DNA of 64,000 bases from Gibbula magus (GCA_936450465.1 OW388300.1:43742358-43806357); one strand, 5' to 3'. Shown: positions 41,011-53,965, numbered from the stretch's first letter. Numbers and translations are program-made. Notes: generated from the sequence alone by a model not told the origin.

Positions 41011-42838
41011 TGAAGACATGTAGAATACTTAATCACTGTGTATAACCGTACACCGGAAATAGCTAGGTGTACATCGGGAAAATGTTCCTAGGGAGGAGCG
41101 TAATGACCAACGGGGTCACTTCTTCGTTTTTCACTCTTCAGGCAACTTGTTTCAACGGGAGTAGAACATAAATTATACATTCTGATACATTATTATTATT
41201 AAAATTTATTGACAGCAGATGTATTCCTAAAAACAATATTGCTCTCAACGTGTCAAGAGTTATTGGTTGGAGGCGCAATATGAATAAATAATGTATGTAA
41301 ATTGAAAAGCATATACACAACTTAAATGATCGAGGTGAAATTCTTTTATTTGCGACTTTTGAATTGAATAACTAATTGTGTGATTAGTAATCAAAACTTT
41401 TATCCCCCGAAATGACCAAAATGCAGGCTTCATTTTGCTATATGTACATATGACATACATATCCTTTTTATAATATATTTTAACCTTAACAAGATGCCTC
41501 CAACCATGCCTTTTTAAAGGCTTTTCTTGTTTCATCACATGTTGCCTGTTTTCTACGTCTTTTTAGCGGTTAAATGTTTTCATAAATACAAACTGAACTC
41601 TGAAGGGTAATTTGATATATACTGAAACGTTCAATTGCCCCTAATTATGATTCATACATCATGTTTAAGCAGTAAAGACATCTTAACATGGGCCATGCAT
41701 TTTGTGATCTGTACTGCTTCTAGTAATGCTGTGTACTGTTTCTTGCACAAACCAATGATATAGATAGATAGACATAAATCATGTTTCATAAAGTCACATT
41801 TGCTTTTGCTATTTGTCCTGATGTAAGTTTGGATTAGCTCACTCGGCTTACATCTTCATCCCCAATTGCCAAAACGTATGAACATTAACAGTACTGTTTC
41901 CAATGAAAATCGAAAAAGGGATTTAAGGAGATTCTTTACCAATTTTAAAAATCTCAACACATTTCTTATAGTTCAGTATATACATAGGAAAACATATGCT
42001 CAATCAATTTCTGTTATAAAAATAGTCACCGTGCTCGTTTTTGAAACATGAGCTTCCAATGTAGGTGGGGTGCGCAAACAATTGCAAATTTTCACTATCA
42101 TTTCACACTATCAGCATGATAAAACAAGAAACATATTTCATAATGATTGCCTTATTTTAATAAAAGTGTTATGTTTACACGTTTATGCAAGACGAAATTG
42201 CAATTTTATTGTTATTTTGTTGCTTTTTATACCTAAAATTTTATTTTTACAATTTTTTACAAGATTTGCTGAAAAAAATCACTGTTTGATAGAAATACAA
42301 ATCAACACCAAAATTAACCCCCTAAAAAGCATATGTATCCAGGCTAACTTAAATAATAGGGCCTAATTTGAAAAAAACAAAACCTTGAGAAATTGTCGAT
42401 TTTCAGTTGCAAGGGAGATAACAGTATGCACGACCGTGTCCCCAAATGAGATTATAGAGCAAAATAACAAAAATATATCACTTTATCATAAAACACATAC
42501 TATATTTCACAACTATAATAAAATGAATTTCTGAAGCATTCAGTTATTCTCGATAACATAACACCATTGTCACTATTTGACATATGACTAAAACATCCAA
42601 CTTAATGTCACTTTCAGGTGGCGTTGTTCTCAATAGAGATACTCTGGCCTTTGAGCCACCAAAATCTACAATATGTCATCCCCTACCAGTCAAGACAGTG
42701 GCGGAACCAGGGGGAGGAAAGGGTCGTTAGCTAATTAGCTAATGAGTAAGATTCGATGGATTATTAAAAAAACAATTACAGACGGATGGCGGACGCCGGA
42801 TGCCAAGCCATGTCATAAGCTAAGAGCATGAACTAAGT
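41011..42838. other. Intergenic; family B tail
   Basis: AT-rich sequence with no recognised gene. 42600-42829 is a degraded family B end (CCACCAAAATCTACAATATG, TTACAGACGGATGGCGGACG). The last nine bases GAACTAAGT (42830-42838) repeat at 51966-51974. Confidence 0.5.
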
Positions 42839-43133
42839 CAACTTCCCAATGCCAGCCAATGCAAGGCATAACTCTTGCCAGTCTCCATTACTGGCTGATT
42901 TAGGCCTTGCAGTATTTCCTTAAAGGTTAGATGAAATGACATATGGTCACTTTCGGATTCGTTGAAAAGGGGTTTCAATTTGACAATTGCTAGATTTTAA
43001 ATTTTTGAAATCGACCCATAAATAACTTATATACGGCTTTTTTTAAAAAGTGCCCAATTAAGCCCCGGCGACCAGAATGAAAATGGGCGGGGGTGGTCAC
43101 TGAAGCGTATCGGGCTGTGACGTACGTGAAGGA

Positions 43134-45215
43134 GCCTCTACATGGCCGCTAATCATAATTTAACGCGTTTTCCCCACTTTTAAACTGCTCATATAAGACA
43201 GAAAACTTCATCAAAACAACCCAAATTTTCGATGAACGGATTACTAAACTATTCAACTAGCGGTTTTATATGGTTACAACAACCGGGGCGTGCTTTATTA
43301 GAGTGCATTCTGCGCTTTTGTATAGTATGTTTGTACCAATTAATCGCGGAACTAGAAGGGAAGGTATGACAGTTCAAGTGACACTGAAACAAGGGAAGAA
43401 GATTATCGCGGGAATCGGGTGAACAGAGATTAAGTAGCATCAATTGATCAAAGTATGTTGAATAATCGGCATGTTAATTTTGTTTTGTATGTATTAATAA
43501 ATAAATATATATGGTAGGTATAACTTCATTTACACTGAACGATTGACTGTTCAAACAAGCGAGACAACGTTGCAGATTTATAAATAACATTTTGTATTTA
43601 ATATAAAAGATTACTGTATTTTAAGTTTGTCAATTAAAACATTCTATATATGATGTAACGGAATGCAAACCATTTCCACTTCACTTTCATGAATAAATAA
43701 ATGAACTGTTTTGGTCAACAAGCTCAATGAAATTTACATGAAGATTGCTCTATTGTGCACGCTAAACATATACACAGATTGATATAGACAACGAACATTA
43801 TCGAATAAAAGAATTATGTTACCAGAAGCATTTTAATGAACATATCGTTAATGAAAACGAAATGGTTTAATTAATAGTCTGATAGCTTTTATGTGTCACT
43901 TCTGCACATCAACACACAATTCTCAGTTTAGCGGACCATATAGATGTTTCTTCCAGATCAAAGGGGAGAAGTGTTGTTACAGCACATTAGTTTACGCAAT
44001 TAAGAAGCTGAGTATGTGAGAAGGAAGGAGTGTAATTATGTTTGTACAGATAACAAGTTTACTGGACCGACTTAATTATATAACACAAGTCGGTGACCAG
44101 CATGTCATGTTTATTGCCAACGTCCTGTCTTGGTGACACACAATACACTTAACGCGACATTCAGTCTAGAAATTTCAGCCAATGAACATATCTCTATCAA
44201 GTTATCCAATAAAAACTCTTGTTTAAATCTAATGTACCAATGAAATTATTTTTAGTGTAAAATCATCATAACTATTTGGTTTTCTATCTTGCCATTTGCG
44301 AAAAGACTTTTGCTGAAAGAGGGTTATTATTTGACCATCTTCTGTTTCCAAGTACTGTCATTGATGGAATTATAGGTTAACATTTTGTGTCTAATGTGCA
44401 TTTGGATATTCATATTGTCCTTTTGGATACGTTTATAAGGTAAGTTTCTTACATTAATTGACACTCTTGATGAATTGTCAATTTAATACGATGTTTATTT
44501 GATTATATTTGATTAACCACACATTTTATTGAAACCATTATCTTATAAACTATGAAATTCTGAATGTTTTAATGTGTAATAAGTGATAACTAAATCGTAA
44601 AAGGTAACATTGGGATGCGATGTTTTCGTAGGTGGATTCGTAGACGTATTATTCTTTTGATGTTTTAAAATATGTGGTGAGTTATTTTGATTTTTGTAAT
44701 GTACAGTTAGTAAATTAGGTTGTCGGTTGATTAACGATGTTTAAAAACAGGATGTTGTGAAGTGCTTTTATTGTCGATGGCTCACAATAGGGTCTACTTC
44801 ACCGGCGTGCTTATCTCACGTTTGTTTTTTTATTTTAAACACAAACAATCTCTAACAAAAAATAACAACAACACCGACTATCTGATTTCGTTGTCTAAAC
44901 TGTACTTCGTTCATATTATCATATCTTGGTTTCATTTTGTCATCTTATATATCATTAGCATTGATTTATCCTATGTCTACGAACGTCTATGAATCCACCG
45001 TCTCTCACTAGTTATACCAATTATATTTGATTTGATATATATAACGATATTTTGGTGCATTTGTAAAGTGAAACTTGATAACTAACATTACTCGAACAGA
45101 GTACACAGCAGAACAGCGATGTGGCATCATTGCAAAGCGTAGATATAACAGATTAACTGACCGATTCCCCAGTGTTTGCCATTGTAAATAGTAAGCGAAT
45201 GTTTACACCCCGTCC
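43134..45215. other. Interior of the Mutator-like element
   Basis: Two kilobases of AT-rich sequence between the diverged arms. The longest frame (76 residues near 44762) is hydrophobic and matches nothing I know. No transposase motif. Confidence 0.5.
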
Positions 45216-45604
45216 CTTCACGTACGTCACTTCCGGTATCTTCCAACTCTCTAAGCCCCGCCCCATTTTTGGTTTGTTGGTCACGGGTGAAAAGCAGACG
45301 ATGTTTTTGGGTGTTTTTAAGCCGCTCTAGTTAAATATAGGAACAACATATGGATTTATTTTTGGTTTCTTTTTGCACAAAATAGTCTGATGAACCAATT
45401 GCAGTTAAGAATTCAATAGAAAATAATTCATTTCAGCCTTCCTTTAAGAAATCTGTGTTTAGAAATCCAGGCCCGCTATGCATTTCTGGTGCAGCGATTC
45501 GCTGTCTTGACACAACAAAGCGAGGGAAATACCGCAAGGGTTAAATCAGCCAGTAATGCAGACTGGCAAGAGTTATGCCTTGCGTTTGGAAGTTGACATC
45601 CTAC

Positions 45605-45702
45605 CAGTAACTCCCTCCTGTGTGTATAGTACATGCGCTTGTATTCATCCATCCACACTTCCGCCAGACGCATCGAGTTGAGGCCGTGGGTGTCCTTGTT
45701 AC
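45605..45702 (-). pseudogene. Captured GalNAc-transferase (GT27) exon
   Basis: A 98-nt exon on the minus strand with acceptor CGTCTCCAG and donor CTG|GTAGGA. It encodes 32 codons: NKDTHGLNSMRLAEVWMDEY, then KRMYYTHRRELL. The core RLAEVWMDEYK is the hallmark of polypeptide N-acetylgalactosaminyltransferases, Golgi enzymes that start mucin-type O-glycosylation, just after the catalytic domain's Gal/GalNAc motif. No other exon of such a gene is visible anywhere in the window. The exon's intron stops at 45596, nine nt past the donor, where the transposon terminus begins. It is intact but isolated, hence a captured fragment. Which GalNAc-T paralogue it derives from cannot be told. Confidence 0.75.
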
Positions 45703-46271
45703 CTGGAGACGTACATAGAGAGACAAAAGTGAACAGAGCTCAAAACAATTCATCCACTCCAAGCGTTACGAACAAAAGTTGTAAACTATAAATAATTAAA
45801 AATATAACCATGAGAAGATGAGTTCATTCTTATGAATATCTTAGAATATTGACAACAAGAGTCTTCAAAAGCTAGCTGACGCATCTCGCTGGTCCCACAT
45901 AAATTGAAAACACATTTTTTTGCAGTTAGTTTCAGAATAGTATAAATTATTATATATTTAGTAATTTGCAAGCGGGGGAAATAGTCCAGTCAATTTAAGT
46001 TTTAACCTTGAACTCTCTGCAAAAGAAAAGATTTTAGTTGAAACATAACACTAATGTATCCCTAAACAACATACAAAAAGTCTAGAAAAATCTAAGTGGG
46101 GGAAATATGTAAATTTTGACTTTAGAAATATAAATATTTTGTTCAATTCGGCCTTCGTTATTGGGCCTCCATAGTGCGAAAGGGAGATAACTCGGGACGT
46201 TTACGGCGACTTTCACGTAGCTGAACGTAACATATCTGACGTTGTGATTGTGAATGAATCATCAATATTCG

Positions 46272-46984
46272 GTAAGTATTTATAATTTCCAATCTAAAAC
46301 GTTTCACAAACATGAACTAAGTCGACAGGGATATTATATACTGCACCATATATTGTCAAATAAACCTGTTTCTCTTCAATGATCACGTCACTACACAACG
46401 GCAATCTGTTGATATGATGGAGTTAATTTTGTTGTTTATAAACACGATTTTGAATAGAAATAGTTAACTATGAGTATTATACGATATTTGATTCCTATAA
46501 TATGTAAATTGGTCGATATCTGATTTAAATACGCACATATATTGGGGGTGATTATGTTCAATAAAAAAATCTATGGAAGCCCATTTCCGCCAAAATGCAT
46601 GTACATGTTAACTATCAATTTCAGTTTGGTAAAAGTCACCCTTTTCATAGAATTTCACAGAAATAGTGAAATAAAACATAGAATAAAGTATAGATTCATT
46701 TAAGAAACATATTTCATGACAATATAATGCAATTATTTCTCTTATTTTTCAGTGGCTGCTTGTCATTTTGAATGACTTATCTCAGAAGAAGAAGAGGTTA
46801 ATGACGTCACTTAAATTGATGCTTGTTGCAACGGTAGGGGAATCTTAAGGATATATCCAATTAAAAATCCTGTTTCATTGATACACATATGTTTTAAACA
46901 AATACAAATTAATTGTATAATTATCATACTATTAATGTATATAATAGTTACACGCTTTATATATTGAATTCATTTTACTTTCAG
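46272..46984 (+). other. Likely 5'-leader intron of the transposon gene
   Basis: Donor CG|GTAAGT at 46272 follows a GC-richer leader (46150-46271). Acceptor TTTACTTTCAG ends at 46984, 16 nt before the ATG at 47001. A short upstream ATG at 46987 is out of frame. Confidence 0.5.
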
Positions 46985-47000
46985 ACATGTTCAAGAAACA

Positions 47001-50000
47001 ATGGAGCCATGCGCCATATGCAAACTTGACATTGATGGAAAACCTATGGTTGTTTTGAGGAACAAAGGCTGCAATGGAATAAATAAAGCAAGCTTTGCTC
47101 GTCGTGATTCACTGCACGTTCAGGCTGGACAAGTGGTACACCAAGACTGTAGAAAGACATATACCAATCCGAATGTGATCCGACAGAGTCTTTGTCAACA
47201 ATCTAGTGGAACAGATTCAGCTGAAAGATTAACGCGATCGAAAATATCAAGCTTTGGTTTTTCTGAACATTGTTTGTTTTGTGGACATTCTGCGCATCTT
47301 TCAGGAAGGAAGAGGTCCTGCGACGTCCATCCTGTCAGGACTTTGGAATTCAAAACCACCATCCAGAAGATATGCCAGGAACGTGGAGATGAATGGGCGC
47401 AAGATGTTCAAGGAAGACTTGAGTCAGTCAACGATCTTCCTGCTGCAGATGCACTGTACCATCAGACATGTAATGTCAACTTTCGCACTGGACGCCAAGT
47501 ACCAAAGCATTGGAGTATGGGCACAGACAAGAGGCAGAAAGTCTCCCCAGTAACACCAGGAAACTCCATTCGCCATGAGACCTTCATCAAAGTCACAGAA
47601 TATGTGAAAGACAATGAAAGTGAACAGATCACAGTCGGTCACCTTGTTAACTACATGGAGCAGTTAATTGGGGATGGAGCATATTGTCATAACTATATGA
47701 AACACAAACTACAGGAACACTTTGGGGATTCTATCATCATAACAGAAATGAATGGCAAATCAAACGTGGTCACTTTCAGAACAACAGCAGAAACAATTCT
47801 CAAGGATTACTATAGAGAACCACGTGAAAATGACACTACTACAGAAAAGCTTAAGTTAATCAAGACAGCAGCCAAGCTTATTTTGACTGACATCAAGGAT
47901 ATGAACACCTCAAAAGAATGTTATCCATCATCAGAGGAGATGTCATCCATTCAACAAAATGTCGACTTCATTCCAAACTCATTGAAAACTCTCCTAGTGT
48001 CCATGATATCAGAGAAGGATGCTGCAGCAAAGATTGCTTCCATTGGTCAGGCTATAATTCAAGCATCGAGACCAAGACTCATATTGACTCCACTCCAGAT
48101 TGGACTCGGTGTACAGCTCCATCATCACTTCATGTCAAAGTTCCTCATTGATACTTTACATGCCCTTGGCTTTTGTTCCTCCTACAGTGAAGTTCAGCGT
48201 TTTGAAACCAGTGCTGCTGCTCATCAAGGAACTGCTATTCCACAATTCCAGCAAGGGAGCTTCCTCCAATATGTAGCAGATAATGTAGATCATAACGTCC
48301 GAACATTGGATGGCCACAGCACGTTTCACGGAATGGGAATAATTGCATGTACAACTCCAGCAGATGTCTCTTCGACCAAGGTACCCCGGATCAGGGCAAC
48401 ATCTGAAGATCTTTGTGTGCTGGGACGCATAAACATCAAGTACTACAAGTTACAGGATAACTTTCTGCCAGCACTTAAATTCAATCAGTTGTGCGATGTT
48501 CAAGCAGAAGATTCATACTCGGTTGTTGACTTACTCTCAACAATAACATGGAAGCCACAGAATTTGATTCCAGGTTGGTCAGGAATGATGCAGATGATTC
48601 AACACGGTTCTCATCAAGGGAAGTCGTCTATCACATTCCTCCCAATGATTGACATGAATCCCAGTGACCTAAGCTGCATTTACTCTACGCTGACATTCAT
48701 CTCTGAACAAGCATCTCACTATGGTTCTAAACCTGTCATCACATTTGACCAGCCTCTGTACTGGAAGGCCCTTACAATCATCAGCAATGAACCTCATCAA
48801 AGTTACCTGAAGAAGATAATTCTTAGACTGGGAGGATTCCATACAGAAATGAGTTTTCTGGGATGCATTGGCTACGTAATGGGTGGGACAGGGTTACAAG
48901 AGACACTCGAAACCGTGTATGCTTCAAACGCTACTGTTCATATGCTCAGTGAAAGGCAGTTGCACGTGCAGTTCGGGGACACTTCCTTGTCAACAGAGTT
49001 CTCAATTACCTTCTTGTCAACAAGGCTGCAGACTCTGGTTCGCCAGCTGAAAGTGAAGTACTTGATGGATCTTCCACAAGCACAACCACATTGTCTGAAG
49101 ATCTCCGTGATGCTACCTCCTTATTTGAAAGTATCCTAAGTGAAGACATATCTCCCACAGACATCGAAGACAGTCCATCTTTGACTCACATACGGGAACA
49201 GCTTTGCAAGACTAAGCAGTCACTTCTTCATTCTCGGACAGCAGCGCTTTGGCTCCTTTATATGGACATGGTTGACATTTTGAAGAAGTTCTTGACAGGA
49301 GAACGTACCGGCAATTGGAATCTTCATCTACAAGCAGTTATGGAAATGTTGCCATTTTTTGCTGCATGTGGCCATAACATGTATGCCAAGTCTGCCTATA
49401 TCTATTTGCAAACAATGCAGCGACTCATCCAGATGTTTACCATGCTTTCATGTCAGGACATCATGTCATCCGCAGAAGCGACAGGTACTGGGCTGGTTTA
49501 TCTTCTGACTTAATCATTGAACAGGTTCTGATGAGGAGTTTGAAGTCCACTGGAGGTATGACAAGAGGGCACGGTATGGGGGAATCACAGAGATCTCAAT
49601 GGTTGCTGTCTAGACCAGCATGTGTTGATGTCAATAATGCAATGCAGTCTCTCACTCACATTGGATACCACACAAGTGACCAACACAAAGACACGACCCA
49701 GTCTAGGAAAGCCAGAGATGATAAAGACTCCTCTACCATCCTCTCCTTCCTTGAGGAAAGATCACCCTTTAATGATGATCCATCTTTACGCAACATTGCA
49801 ACAGGTGTTACAGCTGACGACTCTGTCAACATTGAGCATTCACAAGAAATAGGAGAGAAGATTGTGCAGTCCATGTGTGGTGAACATGTTGGGAACTACA
49901 GTTTCAAGAAACTCAACCGGGCAGTCTCAATGAATACAAAGGTAGCAGTGAAAGCAGATACAGATGTACACATTGACCACCAGCTACTTTTCCAGCGTCT

Positions 50001-51366
50001 CATAACAGCAGCAGATACATTCTCTGACAACGTTTCAGACCTCTTCAGCTACGAGTTATCAAGCTTCCCTTCCTCTCTCTTTGACACATCTGGATTAATG
50101 CGAGAAGCTCAGAAATCTGTAATGGCTGAAGCAATATGGAAGAAACACTGCAAAGATTCTCCACAACAGAACACTGAAGATGACTCTTATCACTATGTCT
50201 TGGATGGAGGTAGTCTTCTTCAACGCATTCCATGGACCACTGGCTCAACATTCTCATCACTTTGCGAGATCTACATAGAATACGTCATGAGAAAATACAC
50301 AGATGCCACCATAGTATTTGATGGGTACATGTCAGGACCTTCCACAAAAGACACTGCACACTTACGACGGACTAAAGGTATCTGTGGTCCGAAAGTAAAT
50401 TTTACTGAAGACATGGTGTTGACATCGAAGAAAGAACAGTTTCTCTCAAACAACGAGAACAAACAATCATTTATTGATCTACTGAGTTCAAAGTTTGTGA
50501 AAACTGGCTACAAGGTTGTCAAGGCGTGTGATGATGCCGATCTTCTGATTGTACAAACTGCAGTGCAGAGCGCCATAATCAAACCAACAATCCTAATAGG
50601 GGAAGATACAGATCTCCTAGTTCTACTCCTTTTTCACGCTGATCCTAAAGCTTCTACTCTGATCTTCAAATCTGAGAAAACAAAGAAAGTGTCAAGGGTA
50701 TTGAACATCAACAGCCTCAAGGAAAGTATCGGAATCAACATCTGTCAAATATTGCCGGCAATTCATGCTTTGACAGGATGTGATGCTACCTCTAGACTGT
50801 TTGGAATAGGTAAAGCTGTTGGACTGCAGAAAATATCTTCTTCACAATTTACTATCAAGTATGCACAGACATTTTGTTGCAAGTCCACTCGAGAGAACAT
50901 TATCAACGCAGCTGAAAGACTTGTTGTCCATCTCTATGGTGGCACTGAGAATGAGAGTCTTGATGAACTGAGGTTTAGAAAATTTTGTGAGAAGGCTACC
51001 ACATCTATTGTTCCTGTAAATGTGCATTCTCTCCCGCCTACATCAGATGCTGCGTCGTACCACGCCCTACGAGTCCACTATCAAGTGTGTCAGTGGACAG
51101 CAACAGATACTGACATGCATCCTCATCAATGGGGCTGGATTACAGAGAAAGGTAGACTGATGCCTGTGAGAAGCAGTAAACCACCAGCTCCAGAACAACT
51201 TCTTCGTGTCATCAGATGTAGCTGTAAACGAGACTGTGAATCCAAACGCTGTTCTTGTAGGAAACACGGACTAAAGTGTTCAGTTGCATGTGGAGAGTGC
51301 CGTGGACTGAGTTGCAGCAATTCATCTGGAATCTCCTCAGATGACTTGGATGACGATTTGCAATGA
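47001..51366 (+). pseudogene. Academ-like transposon protein with XPG/PIN-like nuclease, frameshifted
   Basis: Three overlapping frames make one protein of about 1,450 aa: frame 47001 to about 48950, then to about 49420, then to the stop at 51364-51366. The N-terminus has CAIC (4-7), HQDC (47-50), HCLFC (90-94) and YHQTC (153-157) zinc-binding-like motifs. The middle is helical with no domain I recognise. From about 50190 follow VLDGGSL, VFDGY, ACDDADLL, GEDTDLLVLL and ALTGCDATSRLFGIGK, the acidic pattern of PIN/XPG-FEN1 nucleases including the helix-two-turn-helix-like GIGK. The C-terminus (51219-51325) is CSCKRDC...CSCRKHG...CGEC, a CXC-type zinc motif. A one-base loss near 48950-48956 and a second shift near 49418-49424 break it. 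I assign the Academ XPG branch by architecture from memory of the family; unverified. Confidence 0.75.
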
Positions 51367-51748
51367 GAGAAAGCAATGGTATTATTTGAACTCAACTGTT
51401 ACCATAGATATGCAACGTACTCAAATAGTCCGATTACATTCATTAATCGTTATCAGAACATTGTTTTAAAAAGACAAATACTGACTTTTGTGTAAGGAAA
51501 AGTACAAAGGTGGCAACGCAGTGCTTTCTACTGGACACTATGGAATTGCGTTGCGTAACTTTTAGCCATCAGTATACTTACAAAATTATCAATACAAATA
51601 CAGACCCAAATGAATTTAATGTTTCTGAGAGACAAATAACGTAATTATGAATGATCTATTGTAAAAAAAAATATCAAACCAACGGACATGTTTATTTGAC
51701 AAATGAAAAATATTTTGATGGGCACATTTAAGGGGGTCAATTTGAAAT

Positions 51749-51754
51749 AATAAA
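51749..51754 (+). promoter_or_regulatory. AATAAA downstream of the nuclease gene
   Basis: First good poly(A) hexamer after the stop at 51366 and still inside the transposon. Weak evidence in AT-rich DNA. Confidence 0.35.
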
Positions 51755-51974
51755 AAACACATGTTCCCAACCTTAGATTTTTCTAGACTTTTTTTTCTTC
51801 AAAGATACATACTTATACTTTAAAAAAAACCACAAATCATTTCTTTTGCAAGGAGTTCATGGTTGACCTTATATTTCGGTTAAATTGACTGGACTAAAAT
51901 ACCGCAAGGGTTAAATCAGCCAGTAATGCAGACTGGCAAGAGTTATGCCTTGCGTTTGGAAGTTGGAACTAAGT

Positions 51975-53589
51975 ATAAAAGAAACATTGCACGAATCAAT
52001 AGCTTGAGCACAAAGTTCTTTAAGTAAAATAAGCAAGTTATTTGATGAACGAGAGTGTAATGAAAGTACAATTTACCTAAATATATTTGAAAATTGTGAA
52101 CAAGACAAGAGCTTCAGACAATATTACCAAGTGTCCTTGAGACATGGTTTCATGGTTAAATAAAAAAAACATATTTCTTTTCTCAAATTATTTAAATTAC
52201 TCTTTCCCCATGTAACATAGCTTAGTTCTTGTTTTAGGGTGTTATTCGCTGGTTCTATTAAGAAAAAATAGCAATTGAGCGATATATGGCATGGTTTACT
52301 TTGAAACGTTACGCGGTAAAATTAATGCTTATACATAAACATAAATAAATAAATATTATACACACAATATAGACTTGTAAAGAAATATTATTCCGATTAC
52401 AAATGATTATATAGACACACTCCCTGACGACAAGAATTAATAGATGTATTCAAAATGACTAGATAATTTACCGTATCCTGATAAAGGTCCAACTAGTAAA
52501 CTGCACGTAAGGAACCTAGCAACGGTACAGTAAATTACGTCATGCATCTAACGACCGTACACCATCCATCTACGGGGAAAGGCCCATCACTGATACATCG
52601 AAGCTTTTCATTTAATACTTTCTGATATGTATTCATTTGGGAAAATATGGGAAACGAAATAATGCAAATTAATAATGCAATGTATTCACTAAATTGCTTG
52701 ATTTTAGATGTAAACACAAACAGATCACCAATTGCGACGTAGGGTTGAATGAGCAAGTTTAGCATGTATACACGTTCCCTGTATACGGAATAAATAAACA
52801 AGACATTTTACCAAGCATGGGTGCTTAGATATTCGACAACTTATGAGTTATTTTAGAGTATGGAAGTAAAATATAACCCTACTTTCGATCTGGTCTCCTC
52901 GCTATAGGAACATTTTGCCGACGTACACCTCGCTAGTTCCTTTGTATACGGTTGTACACAGTGTTAATTATTGATATCTATTCTGCTCTCCTCGAATCTT
53001 TATTTTTAATTTGCGTTCTACACTTGAATTCCCTCATGTCAAACATTACAATTTTATCCCATACCCGCCAAAGTTTTAAACCGAACTGTTCACTAATTAA
53101 TGTATTTCGAACTTTGATTATAAAGAAATGCTACAGTGAGAAAATATGGTATGACAGGATCAGAGCGGAAGACTTGTTCAAAAGTACAACAAACATACTA
53201 TCCTATAAAGCGCAGTTTGGTACGCACTGTAATAATCCAGACGGGACATAACATGCATGCTCAGCGTTTACGTTATTGAACATGCCCCTTAAAGAATAAA
53301 ACAAACGTCTATTCGAGGCAGGTTTCTGTTCAAGGCAGTCGTTCATTTCGCAATACCGCATGTAAGGACAGACGAGTATGGTAGGAAGCAGCGATTGTAT
53401 ACAGTTTAAATTCGGTTTACCCGGTGTTCAATTGAGGCAGGCGTTTATTGTTTTCAAATATGCTCTGTGCAAAAGGCGTTAATTCGAGGCAGGCGTCTGT
53501 TCAATGCTAATTAGTAATTAAGGATTTACGGTATATGATCGAGTCAATGACCGTCTCAGTTATAGTCCCCACCTCCCCCTCCCCACCCA
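51975..53589. other. Intergenic, nothing recognised
   Basis: AT-rich sequence without coding signals. The 88- and 99-residue frames near 52535 and 52952 show no family motifs. Confidence 0.45.
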
Positions 53590-53965
53590 ACATACTCTCC
53601 TGGTGAAGTATATATATAGTTATATACTCTTTAAAAAGTATCTGGGCATTTTCCATATTGGGGTATTACTAGTCCTCCCCAAAACACGACCCCTCCCTCC
53701 TCACCCCACGCTTCATAGCTCAAGTATATTTTGTTTTATGGTGATATTTGGCCCAACCCCTTCCTCCTTCCCTCCCCACCCAACACAAATAATCCTTGTA
53801 AAGTATATATACCCTTTCAAAAGGACTACCCTTACCCCCATTTTCCATATTTCTATATCATCACCCCAACGCTACCCAAAACGCCCTCTCCTTATAGTCT
53901 ATATAAAAGTATAAAGACTATCGCAGTATTCGATATTGGGGTATTACTTGTTCACATCACGATAC
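53560..53965 (+). repeat. C-rich and TATA-rich degenerate tandem repeat
   Basis: CCTCCCCCTCCCCACCC, GTATATATAGT-type runs and ATATTGGGGTATTACT blocks recur in order (GAAGTATATATATAG at 53605, AAAGTATATATACCC at 53799; TTGGGGTATTACT at 53658 and 53936). The 103- and 93-residue frames are Pro-rich translations of it. Confidence 0.6.

Larger units (their letters stand above)
45982..51896. mobile_element. 5.9-kb Academ-like DNA transposon
   Basis: Inverted ends TAGTCCAGTCAATTTAA (45982) and TTAAATTGACTGGACTA (51896), with weaker similarity for about 40 nt further in (AACCTTGAACTCTCTGCAAA against the reverse of TTTGCAAGGAGTTCATGGTT). AAA flanks both sides (45979-45981, 51897-51899). Removing the element and one AAA restores AAGCGGGGGAAATACCGC, nearly the same as AAGCGAGGGAAATACCGC in the internal MULE arm at 45519-45534. 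This independently fixes the boundaries. A 3-bp duplication and a nuclease-bearing gene fit the Academ superfamily, specifically its XPG-nuclease branch. Confidence 0.8.
42839..51965. mobile_element. Composite Mutator-like element
   Basis: Left terminus CAACTTCC at 42839 and right terminus GGAAGTTG ending at 51965 are inverted. The flanks GAACTAAGT (42830-42838 and 51966-51974) form a 9-bp target duplication, typical of Mutator. The left arm (to about 43133) matches an internal right arm (45216-45595) with clear divergence and a roughly 75-bp indel; blocks such as CAAGGCATAACTCTTGCCAG and TGACGTACGTGAAGG align. The last 69 nt of the internal arm (45527-45595) are identical to 51897-51965. The 9.1-kb unit therefore has two right ends. 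Between them lie a GalNAc-transferase exon and a nested transposon. No MULE transposase is seen, so it is non-autonomous. The Mutator call rests on duplication length and long arms. Confidence 0.7.

Noticed and set aside
45605..45702. Resident GalNAc-transferase gene on the minus strand
   Set aside because: No other catalytic-domain or ricin-lectin exon found on the minus strand in 37-45 kb or above 52 kb, and the exon lies between two transposon ends.
49091..49513. Separate middle gene in the nuclease transposon
   Set aside because: It is the central part of the same protein in another frame; neighbouring frames continue it on both sides.
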